The notes below the pieces were generated by a model. That model was given only the letters and a program-made list of their open reading frames with translations. It ran no database searches and had not been told where the DNA came from. DNA of 64,000 nucleotides from Trichomonas vaginalis G3. Its lineage: Eukaryota > Parabasalia > Trichomonadida > Trichomonadidae. The stretch covers positions 22,301,411 to 22,365,410 of the forward strand of contig NC_067203.1 of the NCBI RefSeq assembly GCF_026262505.1. Direction: 5' to 3'. Both the position numbers and the translations under genes were made by a program. This document shows, in pieces, positions 49,821 through 58,107 of this stretch (the stretch's first letter is position 1; each line of letters opens with the position of its first letter).

Positions 49821-50432
49821 ATGTCAAACACTGAGTTTGAAACAGTTAAAAAGATAGACAATGACACCAAAATGGTTAGAATAGGTGATTTAAACGTAAG
49901 ATACTCAAAGAAATACAACAAATATTCTTTGTCAGACATTTTATCTCCATTTGGAAAGAAACCGAAGGACTGGGTTGGAATTGCTTCAACTCAGAAAATT
50001 TTGACAAGAAATCCTGAGCTTATGATATCAGTAGCATTTCATGGAACAAGAGCATATCTTATAGACAAAAGTCTTATACCAATAGTTTTGTTATGGTTAG
50101 ACCCAGTTGTTGGATATAACTTCATAACATATGGTTCATTCGATACGGAACGTTGCAGTGAAGGCTTACTTTACATCGTTCAGAAACCGAAGGACTTCAA
50201 TACAAAAAGATATAAGATAGGAAGAACATATAATATAACTCAAAGATATGACAGTACAGTCAATAGAGTCAAGGTTGTGTTTGTTAACGATATGAGAGCT
50301 GCTGAAACAGAACTACTTGAAAAGTTTGAGAAAATGTATGGTGCTCCCACGAAAGGTAAAGAAACGTTTGAAGTAGATGAGATAGGTAAAGCTATAAAAT
50401 TATTTGACGAAGTTGCTGAAAAATACATGTAA
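49821..50432 (+). CDS. KilA-N plus T5orf172 (GIY-YIG-like) protein (whole)
   Basis: 203 residues, reading whole. The N-terminal half is KilA-N-like (NVRYSKKYNKYSLSDIL, then NPELMISVAFHGTRAYLID and LIPIVLLWLDPVVGYNF). The C-terminal half has the T5orf172 / GIY-YIG pattern: EGLLYIVQKPKDFNTKRYK, IGRTYNITQRYD and VNDMRAAETELLEKFEKMYG, ending with GKETFEV. Such fusions occur in large DNA viruses and phages and are thought to bind or cut DNA. It stands immediately after the tandem hairpin repeats. Confidence 0.82.
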   Translation: MSNTEFETVKKIDNDTKMVRIGDLNVRYSKKYNKYSLSDILSPFGKKPKDWVGIASTQKILTRNPELMISVAFHGTRAYLIDKSLIPIVLLWLDPVVGYNFITYGSFDTERCSEGLLYIVQKPKDFNTKRYKIGRTYNITQRYDSTVNRVKVVFVNDMRAAETELLEKFEKMYGAPTKGKETFEVDEIGKAIKLFDEVAEKYM

Positions 50433-50467
50433 AGCGTTTATTTTTGGTCTTTTGTGAAAGTCAGGAA

Positions 50468-50520
50468 ATAACGCTAGTTTTTTATAAAATATTTTTTTTA
50501 TCCGGAATATAAAGACAGAT
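50468..50520 (+). promoter_or_regulatory. Shared AT-rich leader, copy 4
   Basis: AACGCTAGTTTTTTATAAAA, TATTTTTTTTATCC and AATATAAAGACAGAT before the ATG. Confidence 0.55.
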
Positions 50521-51255
50521 ATGACAACAACAGAGAACACAACAACAGTTATAGTCCATGAAGCTATAAATGAAGAATATGAGTGGGTTCAGTTTAACAA
50601 ACAACTCCGTCTCATTCGTTCGGTCAAAGACGATATGTACCAAATGCAAAGTATTTTGACAGCATGTTTTGCTCCAGATACTAAGAAACCACAAGACTGG
50701 TTTGAATTAAATAGCACTCATGAACTCCTCAGTGAGTTTGAACATGTAGAACTTAAAAAGATGTACCAAGACAGACAAAACTTACCATCACATCTAAAAG
50801 GTATATATGTTCATAAGTTCCTAGTTAGTTCAATAGCAATGTGGGCTTCACCTCGTTATGCAATCTACATACTTATGCTACTTGACGAACTTTGTACAAA
50901 GCAGAGAGAAGATATGATGAAAGAAGACAAAAGCCTTCAGAAAAGAATACCACGTTCGGTACCAAAAGGAAAGGAAAAGAACTATAAGTATATGATTTAT
51001 ACTGAAGAGATGGAAAATGAAGAAGACAGAGATATGGTTATGTTGCATTTAGTCAGAAGAAACAACAAAAGCTTTTACGACCTTGCTAAGATTTACAAAT
51101 CTGACAGAAATTGGTTCTATCGCGAAAACTTACCGATTTCAATGACACCAAATGAAGATGTGAAACAAATAGTTCAAGATACGTTACCTCAAACACACTA
51201 TATGATATTAAAGGTTGTACAATTCTTACCTTCAAAGAAGATTTGCCATTGTTAA
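50521..51255 (+). CDS. KilA-N domain protein (244 residues)
   Basis: Begins MTTTENTTTVIVHEAINEEY. The KilA-N-like core lies at residues about 55-130: DWFELNSTHELLSEFEH, then KGIYVHKFLVSSIAMWASPR and YAIYILMLLDEL. The C-terminal part (KYMIYTEEMENEEDRDMVML, KSDRNWFYRENLPISM) resembles the MSV199/DUF3627-type tails of viral KilA-N proteins. The last residues (VVQFLPSKKICHC) look out of character, so the end may not be original. Probably DNA-binding; target unknown. Confidence 0.7.
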   Translation: MTTTENTTTVIVHEAINEEYEWVQFNKQLRLIRSVKDDMYQMQSILTACFAPDTKKPQDWFELNSTHELLSEFEHVELKKMYQDRQNLPSHLKGIYVHKFLVSSIAMWASPRYAIYILMLLDELCTKQREDMMKEDKSLQKRIPRSVPKGKEKNYKYMIYTEEMENEEDRDMVMLHLVRRNNKSFYDLAKIYKSDRNWFYRENLPISMTPNEDVKQIVQDTLPQTHYMILKVVQFLPSKKICHC

Positions 51256-51310
51256 AGGAAAAAATAACAGAGTATTTTGACAACTTCAAACAAGTAGGGT
51301 AAATGCACTC

Positions 51311-51688
51311 TTTATTTTTACGCTTGACTTCAGATGGCTCAGGTAGCTCTATAAGGTAAATTGTCTTGTCAAATCCTTCTGGCATTCCGAGTCCTTCCAT
51401 CCGACAGGGAAAAAAATTCCCTTCCGACAGGAAAAAATTTTCCTGTTGTCCGTCCGTAAACCATTCAAATTTTCGAAAATTGAGAACTTTTTGGTCGAAC
51501 GACAGAAAAAATTTTTCCTTCCGACAGGAAAAAATTTTCCCGACAACTGGAAAAATTTTCCTTCCGACAGGACACAAACGAATGTCCGACGTTCCTCTTC
51601 CTGAATGCCTTCCAAAGCCAGAAGAACCGACAGCCCCAGCACCACAACAGACTTACTAAGACTAACCATTTATTTTTACGCTTGACTT
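51311..51688. repeat. Palindromic array flanked by 20-bp direct repeats
   Basis: TTTATTTTTACGCTTGACTT occurs exactly at 51311 and 51669. Between them (51399-51572) the unit GACAGGAAAAAATTTTCC and variants recur about five times; each unit is itself nearly palindromic in its AAAAATTTT core. The open frame across this array (51366-51659) is repeat-derived at first but ends in PLPECLPKPEEPTAPAPQQ, like the Pro/Gln tails of other small proteins here. Confidence 0.75.
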
Positions 51689-52550
51689 TTTACAATTTGA
51701 ACTTTGTTTGCGTAGATATGAATTCTGAAAGAAGTATGAGGGTCTTGTATGACTTTGTACTTCTCCCATAGTTCATGTCTGTCAAACTTACCTGCCATGG
51801 ACTCTTTCATAAGTTCCATGAAATCGTCTTCGGACAATCCGGGGAAAAGTACAATGTCAGTAAGTATTCTCTTTACATCCTTACTTAAACTCTTTGCTGT
51901 CTGTACACAAATGACAACTGAGATGTTAAAGTGTCTGAGCTTCTTAAGAATTCGACACATGTCTTGTTCTCTGTTCTTTAACAAAGGATGAGAAGCAAAG
52001 TCATCTAAGATAAGAAGACATCTATGAGGGTACGTTTTCCAATCGTAAGATTGCAATTTCTTCGAAATGTATTCTATCTCTTTCTGTTTGTTTCTGAAGT
52101 GTTTCTTCTCTAATATTCTCTGCATTTCCTCATTTGGGTCTTTAAACTTCGAATTGACATACTCATTTATAGCATTGTACTTCAAAACTCTTCTTTGGTA
52201 CTTCTTTATCCAATCTAACAACTCAGAGTCTTTTATACATACTAACTTAGACTTTTTTATAATATCTTTGAACGAATTGACGGTTTGGTCAAATTGACCC
52301 GAAGTACTACAAATGACAACTAACTCATAGAATGGGTTCTTCTCATCTAGTTCTTGTTGTTGTGCAGCCATTTTAAGATAAGTGAAAGTCTTACCCGACC
52401 AGGTGGTGCAATTAGACCTGTTATACCATTCTGAGCAAATAAGAACTTGTCATGTATAGGCTTTATCTGAGCATTTTCTAACTTCCTCTTGTTCTTGTTT
52501 AAAACATTCTCAAATTTCTTGTCAATGTCAGCAAACTTTTTTTCTAACAT
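51676..52550 (-). pseudogene. A32/FtsK-like packaging ATPase (fossil, about one break)
   Basis: The minus strand carries a Walker A-type region (GITGLIAPPG) preceded by a helical N-terminus, and a Walker B CLLILDDFASH in the main part. LRHFNISVVICVQTAKSLSKD and VLFPGLSEDDF follow, matching Polinton/virophage genome-packaging ATPases. It normally pumps DNA into the capsid. Broken about once. Confidence 0.82.
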
Positions 52551-52586
52551 ATTTTTAGAAAAATTAAAATTTTTATCTTTTAGAAA

Positions 52587-53033
52587 ATGTCTAGCGATTT
52601 CGCTATCTATATTCGAGACAAACTTTTCGACAGCAAAACATCTGTCGACCATAAAATCTTACATAGTGTAAACAAGAAAGGTGAATTTGTTCTAAAGTTC
52701 TGTTTCTGGGAATATGACAAGAACCATAAAACATTAAGCAGAGCAGTCTTAAAATTTGTCAATGACAGACTTGTTGACAGAGATGACGCCTCTTGGAGAG
52801 ATGAAGTCCAACAAAACTTCTTAGAATGCAAAGAAGACACATGCGCTGTTCTTGAAGATGAAATAGAAAACAGAATAGAAGAGCTATTAAAGGACAAAGA
52901 ACTTTTACAAAAATATGGTTCTGAGAAGTTTGACATAACTCCACCAGAAAAGAAGAAGAGAGAAAAGAAAGAAAAGAAAGTAGAAGAAGAGAAGAAAGAA
53001 CCAGAGCCAGAGAAGAAGAAATTTGACATGTAA
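52587..53033 (+). CDS. 148-residue hypothetical protein with Lys/Glu tail
   Basis: Reads whole. MSSDFAIYIRDKLFDSKTSV start, globular part with VLKFCFWEYDKNHKTLSRA, then RIEELLKDKELLQKYG and a highly charged tail (KKKREKKEKKVEEEKKEPE). It is divergent from the ATPase gene across an AT-rich leader of about 35 bp containing TTTTTATCTTTTAGAAA. Function unknown. Confidence 0.6.
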   Translation: MSSDFAIYIRDKLFDSKTSVDHKILHSVNKKGEFVLKFCFWEYDKNHKTLSRAVLKFVNDRLVDRDDASWRDEVQQNFLECKEDTCAVLEDEIENRIEELLKDKELLQKYGSEKFDITPPEKKKREKKEKKVEEEKKEPEPEKKKFDM

Positions 53034-53049
53034 AAATAAAATTTTATTT

Positions 53050-53469
53050 TTAGAACATTTCTGGGTCAATGTCAATGTTCTCTTCCTCTTTAGGAGCAAA
53101 CACTGGCTTAGACTCTAAAATCTTTTTACCCAATTTACCTTGAACTTCAACTATCTTAGACTCATAATATTCATAGTCGTCTGCTTTCTTTGGTTCATAA
53201 GGTATAACAAGTTTGTATGCTTTGCCTTCTTTAAGGTTTGAGAACCTTCTGTCAAAACTTTCTTTGACTGCTAACAAACCTTCTATGTCTAAGTCTTCAA
53301 ATTTCGCACCATTTTTAGTCACAATAGCAAACTTAACTGGTTCGATGTTCCAAACTTTGCTGAATGAAGACTTTTCAAAATGGTAGAAGTAAACATTCAA
53401 ATATGTGAATGGGTCTAGTTCTTCTTTAAGTCCTGACATGTACTTGTTTACTGAGATGAATTTTGCCAT
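53050..53469 (-). CDS. 139-residue hypothetical protein
   Basis: Reads whole. MAKFISVNKYMSGLKEELDP start; FTYLNVYFYHFEKSSFSKVW, KFAIVTKNGAKFEDLDIEGL and KAYKLVIPYEPKKADDYEYY suggest a mixed beta fold, perhaps an OB-like nucleic-acid-binding domain. This is a guess from strand pattern and from its place between replication genes. Its leader (AAAATATTTTTTTATCC) is of the shared type. Confidence 0.55.
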   Translation of the reverse strand: MAKFISVNKYMSGLKEELDPFTYLNVYFYHFEKSSFSKVWNIEPVKFAIVTKNGAKFEDLDIEGLLAVKESFDRRFSNLKEGKAYKLVIPYEPKKADDYEYYESKIVEVQGKLGKKILESKPVFAPKEEENIDIDPEMF

Positions 53470-53504
53470 CTTTTCTATCGGATAAAAAAATATTTTTTTT
53501 AAAT

Positions 53505-54740
53505 TTACTCATAAAAATTTTTCTTTGTATATACACCATTCTGTACGTCTAAAAGACTTTTGACATTTGCCAAGAATGTTCGTTTAGACGCTGTCATATA
53601 ACCATATTCTTGACAATACTGTTTATACGAATCGTACAATGACCTTTCATCTAAACACTCAAAGTCAGTTTCATCTATGAACAGTTCATATACACTCTTG
53701 TTTGCTTCTAACAATGTTTGTCTCTCTTCGGTATGTGGAATTTGTCTTGGATTGAACTTAGAAATATCTAATGTCATGAAATATGAGAACAAGTGGTTGT
53801 AAAAGTCAGATGTCAAAGTTTCTGCTAAGTCGTCAAAATATTCTGTATCTTGCATATGAGAATCTGACGTTCTGACAACTACATATCTTCTGTCAGAACT
53901 TTCTAACTTCATCGGAACAACATTGTTTGAAACCATAATGAAATTTGCAACATTTTCACAAACTCTTTGGTCTTTATATTTTCTTTCAACAACTCCAACT
54001 TTGTCTGTTATAAGACTCTTCAAAGCATCTGAGTTCAAAACTTTTGTTGTATCTATACTTTGAAGTTCGTTACATACTATAAGTTTCATATTCTCTATTG
54101 AAGAGTTAAATTTACCGCAGATGTTTTCTAAGTTTGTCATATTCGGATTCGAATAACCTTCTAACAGTTTGCATAAGATATCTGTAAAGAATGTGTTCTT
54201 ACCTGTTCCTTGTTTTCCAATTATAATGAGAGCAGTTTCATTTTTAGCACTTGGATGTTGTAAGATGTTTGCAAACCAACATAAGATATACTCATAGACT
54301 CTTTCGTTTCCATTGCATATAATTTCTTTGACATGGTCTAACCAAGCTTCTATAATATTTTCTTTCCATTCTACTTGTTCATATTTATATCCAGTGAAGA
54401 TAGAATAGAAGTTTGGAGAAGGTGTATAGAACTTTATACCTCGAACTGAAAAATCTTCTAACTTTGACAATAAGATATCCCAAGCATCTAACATCTTCAT
54501 ACCAACTTGTACGACTTTTATTTTCTTAAGTTTCTGTTTACATTCTTGTTCTGAAACTATTGTTGCTCTTGGTTTGTTAAAGACTACATCCCATTCTTTC
54601 ATAACATAACATTCTGGGGCAGAGTCGACATAAATGACTAAACGTTTCAAATTCTCGACTGATTTGTTATAGTCTCGAAATGGACACATATTTCTGAATG
54701 TTTGGAAGTCATAAAAATCTGAAACATCTATTCTGTACAT
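53505..54740 (-). CDS. SF3 helicase (D5-like), whole
   Basis: 411 residues, reading whole. Walker A GKQGTGKN at residues 175-182, Walker B-like KLIVCNELQS at about 218-227 and motif C NFIMVSNN at about 268-275 give the superfamily 3 helicase layout (D5/DUF5906-like). The N-terminal 170 residues include KENIIEAWLDHVKEI and EYILCWFANILQHP, the usual pre-helicase helices. The C-terminus has a winged-helix-like part (LYDSYKQYCQEYGYMTASKR). It should unwind DNA during element replication. A primase domain is not seen. The leader TTTTTTTATTTTTATAAAA precedes the ATG. Confidence 0.88.
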   Translation of the reverse strand: MYRIDVSDFYDFQTFRNMCPFRDYNKSVENLKRLVIYVDSAPECYVMKEWDVVFNKPRATIVSEQECKQKLKKIKVVQVGMKMLDAWDILLSKLEDFSVRGIKFYTPSPNFYSIFTGYKYEQVEWKENIIEAWLDHVKEIICNGNERVYEYILCWFANILQHPSAKNETALIIIGKQGTGKNTFFTDILCKLLEGYSNPNMTNLENICGKFNSSIENMKLIVCNELQSIDTTKVLNSDALKSLITDKVGVVERKYKDQRVCENVANFIMVSNNVVPMKLESSDRRYVVVRTSDSHMQDTEYFDDLAETLTSDFYNHLFSYFMTLDISKFNPRQIPHTEERQTLLEANKSVYELFIDETDFECLDERSLYDSYKQYCQEYGYMTASKRTFLANVKSLLDVQNGVYTKKNFYE

Positions 54741-54767
54741 TTTTATAAAAATAAAAAAAATATTTTT

Positions 54768-55265
54768 TTATTCTTGAGCTATTTGTTGCATTTGTTGTTC
54801 TTGAGCTATTTGTTGTTGAAGTTGTTCTTGTAATACAATACTTTCACCAGTTGCATCTTCCAATTCGAAACTTTCTGCCGTCATTGACAAATACATAGGA
54901 CATAAAAGTTTTACAGGAACAAAGTTTGCGTCAACTAAGGTTAAGTTTATGTTTGCTAAAGTGTTTGAGTTTACTAAAGCTGAAAACTCTGCATTCGAAT
55001 GAACAATAGGCAAACCAGCAGAGAATGTGTTATTTATACGCATAAGTATCTTTTGGTCATAGTAGTTTCTGTCGACATTCGAATAACACTTTGAACCTAA
55101 GTTTGAAACAATATATAAAATAGGTGTACTTAAAGTCAATGGAACAGACATTCCTTGTATGACACCTTTTCCTGTTATAGGAAACTGTTGGTAGTAAAAA
55201 CCAGATATAAGTTTTGTATTATAGCTCATATTGTTTATAGTAAACTCAGTCGGACATCCAAACAT
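54768..55265 (-). CDS. 165-residue beta-rich protein, candidate minor capsid protein
   Basis: Reads whole. MFGCPTEFTINNMSYNTKLI start; many short strands (VPLTLSTPILYIVSNLGSK, ANINLTLVDANFVPVKLL) and a Gln-rich tail (LQQQIAQEQQMQQIAQE). The beta-strand texture, size and place near the capsid gene would fit a single jelly-roll minor capsid protein, but no diagnostic motif is visible. Confidence 0.5.
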   Translation of the reverse strand: MFGCPTEFTINNMSYNTKLISGFYYQQFPITGKGVIQGMSVPLTLSTPILYIVSNLGSKCYSNVDRNYYDQKILMRINNTFSAGLPIVHSNAEFSALVNSNTLANINLTLVDANFVPVKLLCPMYLSMTAESFELEDATGESIVLQEQLQQQIAQEQQMQQIAQE

Positions 55266-55313
55266 AATGAAACTGCTCTAGTTTGCAGCACATTTACACC
55301 CGTCCTTAAAGTA

Positions 55314-55556
55314 TTAAAATAAGTCAACAAAACCTGTTGGTGGTATATCTGAGTAAGTATCTTCAAAGGAGTATTTTTTACCATTCACAACAATAAAATC
55401 TTCTGGTGTCAAAAGAGCAAAACAAGCTTTAGTCGTCATTGTGTTTAAGGTTAGTTTACAATATCGTCCTTGAGGACTTTGTAAGTTTGTTGTTATAGAA
55501 TTATATGACTCAGGGTTTTTAGTCGTAATAGTATAAACCACTATGTCTTCTGCCAT
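55314..55556 (-). CDS. 80-residue beta-rich protein
   Basis: Starts MAEDIVVYTITTKNPESYNS; contains GRYCKLTLNTMTTKACFAL and KKYSFEDTYSDIPPTGFVDL. Reads whole. It lies between two structural candidates and shares the short leader TACTTAGNAAATAAA-like sequence with the next gene. Function unknown. Confidence 0.5.
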   Translation of the reverse strand: MAEDIVVYTITTKNPESYNSITTNLQSPQGRYCKLTLNTMTTKACFALLTPEDFIVVNGKKYSFEDTYSDIPPTGFVDLF

Positions 55557-55561
55557 TTTAC

Positions 55562-56143
55562 TTAGCAAATAAACTTTAATGAAATGTTGTGGTCGTCAAA
55601 TATTTTTATAACGTCTGGGAAACTATATTTTAAGTTCAACGTTTCACCTCCTTTCATAACGTATATCTTGTCAATGACATTATATGAAACACCACAGCAA
55701 CTAACGTCGGGTTCTATTTCTTTGATGTTTATATCGTCTGCCTCTGTCAAAAGTTTCAATAGTTCTTTCAAAACTTCATGAGGTGCAATGACATATGAGT
55801 TCACTTTTACAGGGTTGTGTTCGACCAAGTTTAACATTATACCTAAAGCTTGACAAATCTTCTCCTGAGTTTGAAGTTTGTCTTTCAGTTGTTGGTAGTC
55901 GTTTCGAATATCTGCAACAGAACTTAAGTCTCTGCTAACTTCAGGATATGTTGGTTGTTCTTTTACAGGAACTATTGTTATACCATCTTGGTCTTCGTAT
56001 GGTTTCCCCACTTCAACATCTCTGTCTTTGACATTGACAACAACACTTTGACTGTTTGTTTGAGTTGGTGAATTTAACTTCACATCTGCCACTGCCATTA
56101 AACCTTTTGAAACACTCACGCTTCTATTTTTCGGAAATGACAT
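55562..56143 (-). CDS. 193-residue hypothetical protein
   Basis: Starts MSFPKNRSVSVSKGLMAVAD at an ATG preceded by TTCTAAGTAAA; an upstream in-frame extension is low-complexity and unlikely. A disordered first third, a coiled or helical middle (DIRNDYQQLKDKLQTQEKI) and a beta-rich end (VIDKIYVMKGGETLNLKYSF). Reads whole. A trimeric or penton-associated structural role is possible but not shown. Confidence 0.55.
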   Translation of the reverse strand: MSFPKNRSVSVSKGLMAVADVKLNSPTQTNSQSVVVNVKDRDVEVGKPYEDQDGITIVPVKEQPTYPEVSRDLSSVADIRNDYQQLKDKLQTQEKICQALGIMLNLVEHNPVKVNSYVIAPHEVLKELLKLLTEADDINIKEIEPDVSCCGVSYNVIDKIYVMKGGETLNLKYSFPDVIKIFDDHNISLKFIC

Positions 56144-56161
56144 TTTACTTAGAATAAAAAG

Positions 56162-56580
56162 ATGGACGTATTCGAGTATCTCTTCGAATTGAAGCAAAAC
56201 AAAGTTTACACACACAAACAATACAAATACATTGACAGAATAGTTCTTTATACAAACAATGGTAAATGTTATAGAATAGCAGTCTTTGCTGAACCAAATA
56301 TTTTCATAAAGCAAAGAAAGTTGGTATAACTGAAATGGTGAAAGTTCTTGAAGCAGACAAAAATATAACTTCAAAACTTACAGATATTTCTAAAGGTAAG
56401 TTTATAATACAATATTATGTCAAAACTGGCGTACTGTCAATATTTGACGGAGAGAAGTCAGTTCAAGAACAACTTACTGACCTGCTGCCAAAATCTGCTC
56501 GATGGAAGCTGTCGTTATGCCAATCTGAGGAGCCCCAGCAGGTTTCATCGAACGAATCTTCAAAAGAGCATCTTCCGTGA
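56162..56580 (+). pseudogene. Small Maverick gene (fossil, about one break)
   Basis: Two stretches of protein-like sequence, MDVFEYLFELKQNKVYTHKQ at the start and KFIIQYYVKTGVLSIFDG later, separated by a break. It is divergent from the 193-residue gene across 18 bp. Family unknown. Confidence 0.45.
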
Positions 56581-58075
56581 AAAGTGCTATTGGTTTTGTA
56601 AACTTCTTTGCTTTCAATTCATCTGGCCGTCTCTGTCACCAGTATATTGTATTTGTACAGTACCAACAGTTGAAATACCACCCATAAAGTCTTCTGAGTC
56701 AGCAAATGGAATGCCAAGCCAAAAGTTTGAACGGTCTCCATTTGTATATTGAGTTTTTTGACCTCCTGTATGAGTCCATACTTTCACATATGGCATAATA
56801 GAACTTTGCATTTCAGGGTTAATGGTTGTTGTGAAGTTGTTGTTAAAGTTCATAGCATCTAATGTCAAGTTGTATGACCTCATATCTTCAACTGTAGAAT
56901 ATTCTTCTCTTGGATAATATTTGCCATCTATGTTTATATGATATTTAATACCAGGGTTGTAGAAACAAGAATAGTCATTTATAGTTCGTCTGAACAGTAC
57001 AAACATAGTATCTGCATGTTCATTGCAGTTGTTAAGGCAATATCTGTTCTTGACCTGGGTCAGCACTTTGGTTTCCAACTTCACCTGCAAAGTCTTTGAC
57101 AGATATTTGGTGTATAGGGAACATAAGTGGAACTGCAATATATTTGGCAGCTAAAGCATTTGAAATATCTGGGTCCAACATATAGACTGCAAGTCTGCTT
57201 TCTATTCTCTTGCATTCAAATTTTTCGCATGTGAACTTAACTGGGTCCCAAGCAGTTCCAGCAGCATTGAAATAATAGTTTACTTCAGTGTTGAAGTTTG
57301 AGAAACCAAAGTCTAAGTCAACCTTGCCTTTGCAAAATTCGGCGAATGACGTTTTATTTGTTCCCTCTACGTCTGTAATAGTGAATGGGTCTTGTGTTGG
57401 TGCAATGACTAAGTTATTTTTGCTTGGAGTAAGTTCGATAGAAATTTTTCCTGCCCAGTTTGGCAAGTATCTTAAAAACCTGAAGATGAGGAAAGATGAC
57501 AAAGGAACTCTAAGTTTCAGTTTTACTTTGGTTACTGCTGCTGCAGTTTGTCCAGAAAGGTCAACATAAACTCCTGGAACGTTAGGGTCAAGTCTTCTTA
57601 TTTTCTCAATAGTTGCATACTGGTCTGTTGTTCTCTAGCTTGTGGTTTTACTGAGTTTCTCAAAGCGAACCATTCATAGTTTGCCCATGTTACTGTTTGA
57701 ACTAAGTCAGAGTTAGAATATATCTTATATCCCATGAAAACTTCTGGAGCATATTGGTATCCGACATAGAAAATTCCATTGCAACCTTTCTTGTCAACAA
57801 CTTGCAGAAGGTTTTATTTCAATGTCTTGTTCCACGTATAAGAATGAGTTGTCAATAGAAATAATGTGAAACCTGTCGCATGCAATATCTACTGTTGTTG
57901 AAGAACCTTCACCAAACTCACCTACATTTCCATAAGAAACAGCAGTTGTATATTCGTAAGTTCCAGGAACTATTTCTGACCTTCTAATGGCATTGTCGCA
58001 TTCGTTATACCATTCGGAAACATTTCCGTTCATGGCATCCAAAACTGTTGGCGTTATATTCTGAGCGGCGTACAT
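56480..58075 (-). pseudogene. Major capsid protein, double jelly-roll type (fossil)
   Basis: Begins MYAAQNITPTVLDAMNGNVS. Segments that fit the Polinton major capsid protein: RFHIISIDNSFLYVEQDIEI early, LPNWAGKISIELTPSKNN in the middle, and VLFRRTINDYSCFYNPGI, RSYNLTLDAMNFNNNFTT and NFWLGIPFADSEDFMGGI late. The size and position next to other structural genes agree. Broken in about three or four places. Confidence 0.75.
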
Positions 58076-58107
58076 TTCATATGGGTAAAAATATAGAATA
58101 GTTGGAT

